The notes under the pieces are model-generated. The model made no database searches. It was not told the origin of the DNA and worked only from the letters and a program-made list of their open reading frames with translations. This document shows, piece after piece, positions 46,196 through 57,800 of a DNA stretch of 64,000 nt. Origin of the DNA: Heligmosomoides polygyrus polygyrus (lineage: Eukaryota > Nematoda > Chromadorea > Rhabditida > Heligmosomidae); contig OX377201.1 of the NCBI GenBank assembly GCA_947396885.1, positions 25,087,923 through 25,151,922 of the forward strand, read 5' to 3'. The first letter of the stretch is position 1. Every line of letters begins with the position of its first letter. The translations under genes and the position numbers were made by a program.

Positions 46196-46395
46196 ATATG
46201 GGATGCGCAACGCATCCTGATTCCCCAAGAAACGGGCAAATTGAATGCGTACTTTTCGTACACAACGTTTTTGAATTCCCGTGCTGGCATTGAACCATAT
46301 CCCACACCAGGGCAATGACGAGCTTCGTTTCCACTTGGTGGGATCCGAGACAGCAACCTTGATTCGTATGCACGCGATAGCCAGCACCTCCTATG
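46196..46395 (-). repeat. Probable diverged SINE, family A
   Basis: Ends in GCACGCGATAGCCAGCACCT, matching the tRNA-like head of the SINE on the minus strand. The body matches only in patches. Confidence 0.4.
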
Positions 46396-46404
46396 CTCGA
46401 GACA

Positions 46405-47042
46405 ACAATAAAGGATAAAAGGGACAAAGGACGGCGCTACTCAATCCTTTTTGGAATGCGCCATGCATTCTACTCCTATGGGATGTCGTAGAAGCGAATC
46501 AATACGTATTCAGAATATTTATTCGAATTTGAACATGGAAAGGGAGACAAATTAGAGTATTATTTGAAATTTTAACATTTGAACACTATTCACTATTTAT
46601 TCATTATTCGAATAAGCTTCAAATTTTTAAGCACAGAACCTGATTCGAACAAATTGTTGGAATATATTTGAATTTCTGAATAAACGGTAATAATAATTTT
46701 CGAACGGGGCTTACTCGATTTTCCATCATTCAAAAAAAATAGATGAACGAATAAAGTCCCGTATTAATTCGCTCAAAATTTTCCGACATCGAATAAAGTC
46801 GTTCATTCATTCGCTCGATAAAATTTCTCAAAGCCAAAACTATAGTATTTAGTCGCACAGTATCTTGCGGTGGCCAGCCGATGAACAAGTCAGCGCTTTA
46901 TCCTTCCCAGTCAAGTCTGGTATCAATGCACCGACCCCAGATTGATGGGAGGTTTGGTTGGCCTGGGCGGGAAATCCGAACCAAGAACCTGGTATCGGGT
47001 GCACGCGACAGCCTTTACCTTCTCCGACTATGCTACACGCGG
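46405..47042 (-). repeat. SINE family A split by a roughly 340-bp AT-rich insert
   Basis: The 3' part is at 46405-46516 (AAAGGACGGCGCTACTCAAT to AATACGTATTCAG) and the 5' part at 46845-47042 (GTATTTAGTC, CTTGCGGTGGCCAGCCGATG to TCTCCGACTATGCTACACGC). The two halves abut in consensus order. The insert is rich in ATTCGAA/TTCGAAT and has no protein. Confidence 0.7.
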
Positions 47043-47049
47043 TCCAAGA

Positions 47050-47075
47050 TAATAATGATAATAATAATAATAAAT
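47050..47075. repeat. (ATA)n microsatellite
   Basis: ATAATAATGATAATAATAAT and further units. Confidence 0.8.
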
Positions 47076-47422
47076 GAAGCAAACTTTGAAGGAAACGAAG
47101 AAAGAAAGACTAGGAAAAGACCTAAACATAAGGATAATGACGTTATCATGTTCATAAGGTGTTACCTACATTTGTTTGAGGAGACGATGTCATGTAAAGC
47201 CCGAATAGACCAGTGAAACATAGTAGGCCTGCTGTAAGTACTATAGGCTTAGCTCTCGACATCCGGTGATCGTGCATGCCGAACGAGATCCTAAATCGCG
47301 GAGTAGAATGAAAGAGGTGCTCCGATAGGAGTAAGAGCGATTAAATAAAAGGCCACAACGAGACGGACTCACACTAAATTAGTCTTAAGAGCACAAATAT
47401 CTAGTCAAGATAGTATACAAAC

Positions 47423-47493
47423 CAATAATGTAAGAGTCCCAGCCGTTCTTCTGAACGGGTAAAATAAGCACCATTGTGGAAATCTCCATCTTC
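47423..47493 (-). CDS. Candidate upstream exon of the DUF1647-like gene
   Basis: After an acceptor-like TTACTGTTTCGAG the frame reads EDGDFHNGAYFTRSEERLGL and ends at TATTG|GTTTGT. The composition is protein-like. This donor gives phase 2, which does not fit exon a directly. An alternative donor four bases on (TTT|GTATAC, at 47419) would fit. Another exon between is also possible. Confidence 0.35.
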
Positions 47494-47675
47494 CTCGAAA
47501 CAGTAAAAGGTATGTCCCATTTTTGCAAAGTCGATGGAGCCAACCGAGTTTGGGGCGGCGATAGTTTACTATAGAATCGCACATTCTCAGGCAATACCTT
47601 CCAAACACCGAATATGCAGAAAAATGCAAAAACTTTGCAAGTTACGAAATTGAACACCTCATTTTGTGCATATTA

Positions 47676-48581
47676 GGGGGGGGGGGCAAAAGTAATGAAA
47701 CACCCCACGCCGTGTCCATATATCTCGTGGCTGGAGCCTGGTTTCGTGCTTATCGTATTTGTATGTTTGTATGCTACTTACTGAAGGCCACCTGAGAAGT
47801 GACCACTTCCGCCCTTTCCAGAAGCATGCCAAAAACCCCAGTCTGTCTCATGCCGAAACCCCGGTCTGACGAGTCGACCTGTGCCGCGCAAATCTCGCCC
47901 AATTCCCAACCCCGAGCAGCCTGGGCTCATTATTCACACAAGATGAGAAGTACGTCTTCTACCTTAACCCTGCCAAGCAGCGAGTCTGGGTGAGGCCTGG
48001 TGACCTGTTACCGACCTTCGTTCGGCGAGATATTCACGGCGGGAAGCATCTTTGAAGTTTTTGGGTCTGCGCCCATGGATCGGTTTACAGGAAGCTGTTT
48101 CCCAAGAGTACTACGATGAACTCCAAGGCCAAGGTGAACGAAATAGAAGAGATGGGCCGGCGACTCGCTCTCGTTCATTCGCAGCGCTTCAAGAAGGTTC
48201 TCCTCTTCGACAACGCCGCACCCCATCGGGAACAAGTAACCACGGATAAGCTTGGCCAGCTGTGCTACGTTCACATGCCTCACCTACCGTATTCGCTGGA
48301 CATCTCTCCATGCGACTACCACTGCTTCTTGAGCCTATAGGACTTCCTGGTCGGAAAGGACACAAGAACCCTAGCAGACCTCGACAACCACATCGAGCAG
48401 TTGATCAACACCAGGCCCAAGCAGTTCTGGAAGGATGAGATCAGGAAGTTGGCTGAGCTATGGCAGCAAGGTCATTGCCCTTAATGGCAAATACATTCCT
48501 CAGCATCGTTGAGTTGTAAATGAGTTATAAAGAGATAAAGATTTTTTTTCAATTTGTCTCATTACTTTTGCCCCCCCCCCC
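47676..48581 (+). mobile_element. Internally deleted mariner, copy 1
   Basis: Ends are an 11-nt G/C run followed by GCAAAAGTAATGA on both sides. The transposase lacks its helix-turn-helix. It starts around TQDEKYVFYLNPAKQRVW, has stops, and then reads LLFDNAAPHREQ and LDISPCDYHCF with exactly 34 residues between the last two acids (DD34D). A stop follows at 48340. A fragmentary C-terminus continues to 48480. Confidence 0.85.
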
Positions 48582-48978
48582 TCATATTATGTCGTATTTT
48601 TGCTTCTTGCTTAATTGATGTATTGCAGGTGTTGTTGTGAATGTTCAGGGTGTCTAATTCTTTTCGTTCAAGAACTGTTCAAAAATGGAACATATGTCTC
48701 TTCAAGTCTTCCGTATGAAGATGGAGACAATCAAAATGGTATTCATTTTTTGCGTTCAAAGAAAACTTGAGAGCTCTCATTGGTAATATAAATCATTTTG
48801 ACAAAGTGGCAGCCAATGTCCATCGCTTCAAAATCCTAATTCAAACTTGCACTAAACCTTTTTTCAGGCACACGTTCTGCTAACTCCCCTTTAAACTGAA
48901 CACGAGACCGCAGAAGACAACGTGGAATAGCGGAAAGGACTGCCAGTCCAAAGTGCTGTGTGTAACAGATGCATTTAC

Positions 48979-49034
48979 CTAAGCCAAGGTACAGCCTGCA
49001 CCTGTTTCTTGATAATACGCGTAACTGACTTCAT
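48979..49034 (-). CDS. Candidate first exon (weak)
   Basis: ATG at 49034 gives MKSVTRIIKKQVQAVPWL and ends at AG|GTAAATG. A short basic N-terminus would suit a type II membrane protein such as a glycosyltransferase. No phase-consistent following exon was found. Confidence 0.22.
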
Positions 49035-49611
49035 CCTTCCCTCTACAGTGCGGATATTTAAAAAACCGCTGGTAAAGTACCAAGTTACTGATGTTTTCTT
49101 GGTCTTATGTAATACTGTACGTCAAGCACCTCCTTTAGATGGCAATCGTTGCACTGATCTCATTTCTACAGCCTTTCTTTGTTTCTATTTCAACTGCTCT
49201 TCCTCGTGAACTATATCTGCTTCAAATAAATACAGCCTCCCTACATAGTTACAAGGTTTGCTGCAGAGACTGGGTGATAGTCTACATTTCCAAAAACCTC
49301 GGCATCACGCATATGTAGATACACCATTCTCAATTGGAAATTAGACACTTCTCAAATCACGTTGGACACTTTCAAGCCAAATTGGATACTTTTAGAACTA
49401 AATTGGCCTCATTATCGATTGTCGAGAAGGCGTTTCCGATTTCGGGGACCGGAGATTGGATTCTATTGATCTGCTGTGTTTTGCATTTCAGCTGATTGGT
49501 ATAGATTTGAAGAACTCTGATGTCTATATAATTTTCAGTGGTTTTTTGCGTAATTTTCCAACTGCATGCTGTGATATTCAACATGATGATGTAGAAATAT
49601 TCAACATGATG
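49035..49611. other. Unassigned region
   Basis: AT-rich. AAATTGGANACTTT-like blocks recur at 49330-49400. TTCAACATGATGATG occurs twice just before the palindrome. Confidence 0.35.
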
Positions 49612-50815
49612 ATGTACAGTACCGCGCATGTCTTTTGGTCAATTCCCGAAAAAGCCGCTTTGGAGCGTTCCAAAGCGGCTTTTTTATATAACTTTCTTTA
49701 AAATCAAGCACTTGTGAAATGAACTATATATTTGAGCTCAGCAGGCCGAGCTCTATCTTTTTACATATAAATCAATAAAGTTGAACAATGTATATAGGCC
49801 GGACATAATCAATCGAGTGGGTGCGAGAGCCTGTAGAGTGACAGTTTGGAGAGTTTTATCGAAATTTCCAGCCGCCCTACTCAGAAATTGCCTTAAGACT
49901 GTTCAGCTTGTCTTTGGAGTGCGCCGTGAACAATGCATATAGAATCGAACCTATCAATCGAGTAGGCGCGACCACTCGCACGCGCGAGTGTGTTCAATGC
50001 GCAATAACTCTGTCGAGATCGAATCGTTCCGGCTGCGGCTTGTGGATTTCGTAGGCAGTAGAAAGCTTTAGTAGTGCGCGAAAGTGCAGCGTTATAGCTT
50101 TTGAAGAAGCGAAATTATAGCGGCGCGAAAATGCAGGTTAGCCGTGTGGGACACGATTTTTTCCGACTTCAGTTGACCCCTGCAGGAAGACGCGGCGTGC
50201 TAACGGCATGCAAACGCGTATGCTAGCAGAACACTGAAGGCACTTTACGACGACATGCTCACAGCTCCTCAGCTGCCTGAACTGCCTTGGCCTCATCTGC
50301 CAGTTTAGAACGGCGTAAGATAGCGGTTAGAGTTTCTTGCGCTCTTACTCACCCAGATTTGAGCTTTCGACTCTTGCAATGCCACCGTTCTTTTCAGCTC
50401 CAAGAGCTCTATCGAACGGTGTCAGTCCCATCCAATTTCAGAAAAATGGATTTTTCGACGATTTCCCTTCGAGGACGTGAGCGCCCCAAGCCGAGCCTGC
50501 GCGGACGATGACGTCATAGAATATCGATATCTTAGAATTGGGCCAAGCTAGATACCATTCGGTCCAGCTTTTCATGCTGAATTGAATGGTGTTATTGGGA
50601 GTAGGGAAAACTGTAACTTGGGCGAGTAAGAGCGAGGAGAACATGGACCGTTGTTGTATTGCATTGCACGCGCGGCCGTGATCTGAGCGCGATAACTCTG
50701 TCATGTGTGAACCTTTCCGGTTGCAGCTTGTGGTTTTTGTAGGGAGCAAAATGTACTAATAGTGCGCTGAAACAGAGCCATGTAGCTTATGATTGGACTA
50801 AGTTACTGCCCTGCG
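49612..50815. repeat. Left arm of giant palindromic element, copy A, cut by the gap
   Basis: Starts CAGTACCGCGCATGTC after a TA and is nearly identical to 51272-52475. Its subterminal hairpin is at 49649-49685. It ends at the N run inside the ...CTGCG of the second subunit. Confidence 0.85.
49649..49685. repeat. Subterminal hairpin of the giant palindrome
   Basis: AAAAAGCCGCTTTGGA, loop GCGT, TCCAAAGCGGCTTTTTT: 16 paired bases ending in a T run. Equivalent hairpins lie at about 51304-51341 (one mismatch) and 55124-55160. Confidence 0.9.
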
Positions 50816-51015
50816 NNNNNNNNNNNNNNNNNNNNNNNNNNNNNNNNNNNNNNNNNNNNNNNNNNNNNNNNNNNNNNNNNNNNNNNNNNNNNNNNNNNNN
50901 NNNNNNNNNNNNNNNNNNNNNNNNNNNNNNNNNNNNNNNNNNNNNNNNNNNNNNNNNNNNNNNNNNNNNNNNNNNNNNNNNNNNNNNNNNNNNNNNNNNN
51001 NNNNNNNNNNNNNNN
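50816..51015. other. Assembly gap, 200 N
   Basis: Exactly 200 N, a placeholder length. Reading frames called across it are meaningless. Confidence 0.99.
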
Positions 51016-51264
51016 CGGAATTTTTAAAGGACTTTTTCTCAGTAAGTTTATCACATTTACCCTTAGCATTCTCTAATCTTGTAGGTCTCATACCAAATTA
51101 GGACTGCTCCTGAAAAAAATTGGGAAATCAGCAAGAATATTTTAATGTTTTTATGAATTTGTTTTGAATTTTTGAAAATAATGCATTTTGGGAGCGCGTA
51201 TGGCGCAGTTGGAGGAGCTGCCGACTGTCGCGGGCACCCTATTCCAGGTTTCTGGTCCTTTTTT
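51016..51264 (+). repeat. SINE head plus flank, inverted copy of 57480-57710
   Basis: 51016-51195 is the reverse complement (diverged) of about 57520-57710: CGGAATTTTTAAAGGACTTT versus AAAAGTCCGTTAAAAATTCC. It leads into GGGAGCGCGTATGGCGCAGT, the head of SINE family A, which is cut at the TA where the palindrome begins. Confidence 0.7.
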
Positions 51265-51271
51265 CGGGACT

Positions 51272-54200
51272 ACAGTACCGCGCATGTCTTTTGGTCAATT
51301 CCCGAAAAAGCCGCTTTGGAGCGTTCCTAAGCGGCTTTTTTATATAACTTTCTTTAAAATCAAGCACTTGTGAAATGAACTATATATTTGAGCTCAGCAG
51401 GCCGGGCTCTATCTTTTGACATATAAACCAATAAAGTTGAACAATGTATATAGGCCGGACATAATCAATCGAGTGGGTGCGAGAGCCTGTAGAGTGACAG
51501 TTTGGAGAGTTTTATCGAAATTTCCAGCCGCCTTACTCAGAAATTGCCTTAAGACTGTTCAGCTTGTCTTTGGAGTGCGCCGTGAATAATGCATATAGAA
51601 TCGAACCTATCAATCGAGTAGGCGCGACCACTCGCACGCGCGAGTGTGTTCAATGCGCAATAACTCTGTCGAGATCGAATCGTTCCGGCTGCGGCTTGTG
51701 GATTTCGTAGGCAGTAGAAAGCTTTAGTAGTGCGCGAAAGTGCAGCGTTATAGCTTTTGAAGAAGCGAAATTATAGCGGCGCGAAAATGCAGGTTAGCCG
51801 TGTGGGACACGATTTTTTCCGACTTCAGTTGACCCCTGCAGGAAGACGCGGCGTGCTAACGGCATGCAAACGCGTATGCTAGCAGAACACTGAAGGCACT
51901 TTACGACGACATGCTCACAGCTCCTCAGCTGCCTGAACTGCCTTGGCCTCATCTGCCAGTTTAGAACGGCGTAAGATAGCGGTTAGAGTTTCTTGCGCTC
52001 TTACTCACCCAGATTTGAGCTTTCGACTCTTGCAATGACACCGTTCTTTTCAGCTCCAAGAGCTCTATCGAACGGTGTCAGTCCCATCCAATTTCAGAAA
52101 AATGGATTTTTCGACGATTTCCCTTCGAGGACGTGAGCGCCCCAAGCCGAGCCTGCGCGGACGATGACGTCATAGAATATCGATATCTTAGAATTGGGCC
52201 AAGCTAGATACCATTCGGTCCAGCTTTTCATGCTGAATTGAATGGTGTTATTGGGAGTAGGGAAAACTGTAACTTGGGCGAGTAAGAGCGAGGAGAACAT
52301 GGACCGTTGTTGTATTGCATTGCACGCGCGGCCGTGATCTGAGCGCGATAACTCTGTAATGTGTGAACCTTTCCGGTTGCAGCTTGTGGGTTTTGTAGGG
52401 AGTAAAATGTACTAATAGTGCGCTGAAACAGAGCCATGTAGCTTATGATTGGACTAAGTTACTGCCCTGCGAAAATGCAGGTTATCCTTGTATGGCGCAT
52501 TTTTTTCCAATTTCGGTGGACCACTACGGGAAGATCCAGTGAGCAAACGGCCTATAAATGCATGGGCGAGCAGAACGCTTAAGGTACTTTACGATGATAT
52601 GCTCACAACTCCTCAGCTGCCTAAACCGCCTTAGCCCCAGCTGCCATTTTAGGACGGTGGACTTAGCGTTGAAGATTCCTGCGCCCTTACTCGCCCATGT
52701 TTGAGTTTTCAACACTCCCAATAACACAATATTAGCTTCAGCACGAAAAGCTCTATCGAATGGTGTCACTCTCAACCAATTCCGGAAAAAGCGATTTTTT
52801 GACATTTCCCACCTGGGCCGAGCCTGCGCGGACGATGACGTCATAGAAAATCGATACTTTCGAAATTGGCCAAATTTTCTCGTTCAAAATCATCTAGGGG
52901 TTATTTTGAGCGCTGATTACGAATACGACGTCCGTTTTTGAAAATTTCTTTGATTTCGGTAGGTTACCTGCCGCTTGAGGGTGGTCGGGTCAGGATCACC
53001 ATTCACCCTCAGTCATCAGTTTGGGTGCCTTCTACCATAATCAGCCAAATGGACTTTTTCATCGCGTTAGACACCCCGAATAACTCCTACCCTTAGATGA
53101 AGTTTGAGCAAAATCGGTGACCCTGACACAACCACCCTCAGTTATCCAGAAGAAAATCCAAAACTTACCGAAATCGGAGAAATTTTCAAAAACGGACGTC
53201 GGATTCGTAATCAGCGCTCAAAATAACCCCTAGATGATTTTGAACGAGAAATTCTGGCCAATTTCGAAAATATCGATTTTCGATGACTCATCGTCCACGC
53301 AGGCTTGGCCCACGTCCGCGATGGGAAATCGTCGAACAATCCATTTTTCTGAAATTGGATGGGAGTGACACCGTTCGATAGAGCTCTTCGAGCTGAAGAG
53401 AACGGTGCCATTGCAAGAGTTGAGAGCTCAAATCTAGGTGAGTAAGAGCGCAAGAAACTCTAACCGCTATCTTACGCCGCTCTAAAATGGCAGCTGGGGC
53501 TAAGGCGGTTTAGGCAGCTGAGGAGTTGTGAGCATATCGTCGTAAAGTACCTTAAGCGTTCTGCTCGCCCATGCATTTGTAGGTCGTTTTCTCACTGGAT
53601 CTTCCCGTAGTGGTCCACCGAAATTGGAAAAAAAATGCGCCACACAAGGATAACCTGCATTTTCGCAGGGCAGTAACTTAGTCCAATCATAAGCTACATG
53701 GCTCTGTTTCAGCGCACTATTAGTACATTTTACTCCCTACAAAACCCACAAGCTGCAACCGGAAAGGTTCACACATTACAGAGTTATCGCGCTCAGATCA
53801 CGGCCGCGCGTGCAATGCAATACAACAACGGTCCATGTTCTCCTCGCTCTTACTCGCCCAAGTTACAGTTTTCCCTACTCCCAATAACACCATTCAATTC
53901 AGCATGAAAAGCTGGACCGAATGGTATCTAGCTTGGCCCAATTCTAAGATATCGATATTCTATGACGTCATCGTCCGCGCAGGCTCGGCCTGGGGCGCCC
54001 ACGTCCTCGAAGGGAAATCGTCGAAACATCCATTTTTCTGAAATTGGATGAGACTGACACCGTTCGATAGAGCTCTTCAAGCTGAAGAGAACGGTGCCAT
54101 TGAAGGAGTCGAAAGCTCAAATCTGGGTGAGTAAGAGCGCAAGAAACTCTAACCGCTATCTTACGCCGTTCTAAACTGGCAGATGAGGCCAAGGCAGTTC

Positions 54201-55190
54201 AGGCAGCTGAGGAGCTGTGAGCATGTCGTCGTAAAGTGCCTTCAGTGTTCTGCTAGCGTACGCGCTTGCATGCCGTTAGCACGCCGCGTCTTCCTGCAGG
54301 GGTCGACTGAAATCGGAAAAAATCGTGTCACACACGGCTAACCTGCATTTTCGCGCCGCTATAGTTTCGCTTGTTTAGAAGCTATAACGCTGCACTTTCG
54401 CGCACTACTAAAGCTTTCTACTGCCTACGAAATCCACAAGCCGCAGCCGGAACGATTCGATCTAGACAGAGTTATTGCGCTCCGAACACACTCGCGCGTG
54501 CAATTTGCGAGTGGTCGCGCCTACTCGATTGATAGGTTCGATTCTATATGCATTGTTTACGGCGCATTCCAACGGCGAGCTGAACAGTTTAGGAGCAATT
54601 TATGAGTAGGGCGGCTGGGAATTTTCGATAAAACTCCCGAAACGGTCACTCTACAGGCTCTCGCGCCCACTCGATTGATTGGCTCCAATCCATATGCATT
54701 GTTCACGGCGCACTCCAAAGGCAAGCTGAACAGGCTAGGAGCATTTCCTAAGCAGAACGGCTGGAAATTTCTATAAAACTTCCCAAACGGTCACTCTACA
54801 GGCTCTCGCGCCCACTTGACCTCACTCTACGAGTGATCGCGCCCACTCGACTGACAGGTTTGATTCTATATGCATTGTTCACGGCGCACTCCAAAGACAA
54901 GCTGAACAGTCTTAAGGCAATTTCTGAGTAGGGCGGCTGGAAATTTCGATAAAACTTTCCAAACTGTCACTCTACAGGCTCTCGCGCCCACTCGATTGAT
55001 TATGTCCGGCCTATATACATTGTTCAACTTTATTGATTTATATGTCATAAGATAGAGCTCGGCCTGCTGAGCTCAAATATATGGTTTTTTTCACAAGTGC
55101 TTGATTTTAAACAAAGTTATATAAAAAAGCCGCTTTGGAACGCTTCAAAGCGGCTTTTTCGGGAATTGACCAAAAGACATGCGCGGTACT
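51272..55190. repeat. Giant palindromic element, copy B, about 3.9 kb
   Basis: The ends CAGTACCGCGCATGTC and GACATGCGCGGTACTG are flanked by TA. Each arm is about 1.6-1.9 kb and is itself a diverged tandem pair of roughly 690-bp units, each with a CRE-like TGACGTCA (52165, 52836, 53963). The right arm is longer because a roughly 150-bp segment is present three times (54540-54990). The centre (52870-53240) carries two inverted copies of the shared foldback module. No transposase. Confidence 0.85.
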
Positions 55191-55191
55191 G

Positions 55192-55943
55192 TAGAAATGT
55201 TCAACATCAGTGACACACAGGCACAAAGTGCATGAAGCACCACTGGGCACCATACGGGCAACGTATAAAGGCTACAGGCTCCCCATAGTCTGTTTCCATA
55301 CATGGACCAATGACTTCGGGAAAAGCCATCCTCTTTTCAAAAGAGACCAGGATGTGACGTCGGAGGTGGTTCTATGTAGTGAGAAACGCGGTCTGTGGAT
55401 CCCGCAAATTAACCTAAACGGCATCGATACACTCTCGCTCTCATCTTTGCCTGCCACCAAGGAAATCAGAGGTCTGCTGAAGGTTTTCTAGAACCTAACA
55501 CCAACAATGTCAGCCGATGCTCGAGTGGTGATCCACCTGCTCACGCTGAAATGTGGCTCACCTTTAGACAAGGAACCATCGAGGGAAGAAATCAAGCTAG
55601 CTGAACGTTAGGCCGGCATACTCAAGTATCTCGTAGCACGTCAACTTGAAGTTGACGAAGACGCTGGAAGTGGTGAAATGACAAAAAGGAGATTGGGACT
55701 TCCACATAAATATCACATTCTGCCTAGGTTCTAGAAATTGAAGCAAAATCAAAGCAAGGATACTTTCGTGATACCAGATGGCTAATCATAAGTCGAGATA
55801 TTCAACTATAAATTTTTATGAGAACGACTTCAACTTCATTGTCAACCCTTCCAAAGGCATTGGCGGATCATGTTCACAGGGGTTCCACAGACTGTAAAAA
55901 CAGAAGGATATCTGGTAAAATTCTAGGTTTTCCGTAAAGAATA
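55192..55943. other. Unassigned region with an open frame
   Basis: The plus frame at 55210-55491 is open for 93 codons and a related-sounding frame continues, with stops, to about 55780 (for example SREEIKLAER). It may be a decayed retroelement polyprotein. No core motif is visible. Confidence 0.25.
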
Positions 55944-56218
55944 AGGGATGGCGTTGGTCCATCCATTTTGAGATGCGCCACGCATTGCACTTCTAAGGGA
56001 AGTCGTGGAGGCGATTTGAATTTGTATTCGACCTGCTCGAAAACTTGCGGTACTCAACCGATGAACAGATCAATGTCTCATTTTTCCTAAACAAGTCTGG
56101 CACCAATTCATCGACCCCAGAGGAATGAAAGGCTTGGTTGGCGTCGGCGGGACTCGTGCCAAGAACTTCGATTCGGGGTGCACGGAACACTTAGCTTTTT
56201 CGCCTACGCTATTCCGCG
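55944..56218 (-). repeat. tRNA-derived SINE, family A
   Basis: ATTTTGAGATGCGCCACGCA, GTCGTGGAGGCGATTTGAAT, CAACCGATGAACAGATCA, CACCAATTCATCGACCCCAG and GGCGGGACTCGTGCC. A full-length, diverged copy. Confidence 0.82.
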
Positions 56219-57239
56219 GCATCCAAAGTGATGGCTCTGGTAACAGTTCTAACCCTAATCATTTCAACTCTATGTGGAAATTCTGATCAAACCCTTTGGT
56301 TAAAATCCAGCCTGACTGGTGACAGATATACATGCAACAACGCTTAAGAGACGTCAACAACTTTGTGATTGCCGTCCTCATCAAGCTTGCATACAAAATT
56401 CTGTGTATTAATTTTTACCGATTTTTTAACGAAAAACTTTCGTTAAATTTTCGGTAAATCGTTAAAAAGTACAATTAGCTGCAAACCGTTATTTTGAGTG
56501 GAAAAAGTCGAGGGAAACCTTATACGTTTCAACTTCGAGAGGTCAACAGCTAAAGTTCAAGGAATTGAGTGTAACACTGCATTGTAAAATAAACAATTCA
56601 TCATTACCAAACACAGAAAAATAGATGAGCCTTGCCTTCAGCAACAAATTATCTACAAGGTGTAAAATAAGCGAGGTATGAAATTATCATGCAAGTTGAT
56701 CAGCGACAAGGCATCTTAAAATGTGCGATTAAGCAAAGCCCGGAGTTCCCTCTTTCTTAGTTCTTTGCGAAACCGTTTTGAGTGACTTTTCAACGAGCAT
56801 ATACAATCTCGATGCGGACATCACCCCATTAATTACAGAAAGATTTAATAAATATACAATTAAAAACCTATCAGTGGATGAGAACACGTTGTCGAACGCA
56901 CGATTTTCGAATGCCCGATGTGTGGGACCGATCCATTTTTTGCAACGTCGAAACCGTGAACGATGTCGTGTCACGGTCTCGCCCCTACACTACCGAAAAA
57001 GTGTGATACATCGTCAACGTTCAGAAAAAGTAGCTTTCATAATTTTTGTTATTTTATCGTTTAAAATATGCCCAGCGGCCAAAAACACTTCGTCAGGACT
57101 GTTCCAGGTGGCGAACAAAAGTATTCTGGGATAAGCATTGCCAGGTGAAGATAGGCATATGTATCTTACGAGGAGGTTAGACCAGTATCTTTGTAGATTC
57201 GTTGGCGTGCTTGGAAGCTCGGCGAAGAATTTTCTAGAT
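56219..57239. other. Unassigned region
   Basis: Contains a TTAACGAAAAA/CGTTAAATTTTC-rich stretch at 56400-56470 resembling 57690-57800, and open frames on both strands at 56.73-57.13 kb that I do not recognise. Confidence 0.3.
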
Positions 57240-57520
57240 CTAAAATGCATCAAAGGATAGAAGAATGAAGGGCGGCTCAATCACTCTCCCCGCCACGCAT
57301 TCGACTTCTACGGGATGTCGTGGAGGCGGTTGGAATGCGTATTTGGTCATATAATGACTTGGAGTGGCCAGTAGATGAATAAGAGACAAGTCTGGTACTA
57401 ATTCACCGACCCCGGAGGGATGAAGACTTTGTTGGCCTGGGCGGGAAATCCGAACCAGGAACCTGGTATCGGGGCACGTGACAGCCGGCATCTCCTCCGA
57501 CAGCGCTACACCCTCCCGAC
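57240..57520 (-). repeat. tRNA-derived SINE, family A
   Basis: GGGATGTCGTGGAGGCGG, ATGAATAAGAGACAAG, ATTCACCGACCCCGGAGGGA, GGCCTGGGCGGGAAATCCGA and CAGGAACCTGGTATCGGGGC. Confidence 0.87.
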
Positions 57521-57800
57521 ACACATTTTAAAAAATTCAAAAATCGAAAACAAATTCATGAAATCATTAAAATATTATTTCTGATTTCAATAGTTTTTTT
57601 AGGAACAGTCCTAATAGGGGGGGGGATGAGATTTGCAACATTAGTGGAGACTAAGGACAAATGTGATAAACCCACTGAGAAAAAAGTCCGTTAAAAATTC
57701 CGTTAAATTTCTAAAAATTTCCGTTAAATCGTTAAGTCATATTTTAACGAAAAATGCCGTTACCTCGTTAAATTCGTTAAATCGTTAACCGTTAAATGTG
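57521..57800. repeat. Flank repeat with CGTTAAAT motifs
   Basis: The first 190 bases recur inverted at 51016-51195. The remainder is built of CCGTTAAA/TCGTTAAAT blocks, also seen at 56.4 kb. Confidence 0.5.

Noticed and set aside
49649..49685. A bacterial-type terminator (GC stem plus T run)
   Set aside because: The context is eukaryotic and the hairpin recurs at each end of a palindromic element. It is better seen as part of the element terminus.
50789..51091. Frames spanning the N run
   Set aside because: They consist of undefined residues across a 200-N assembly gap.
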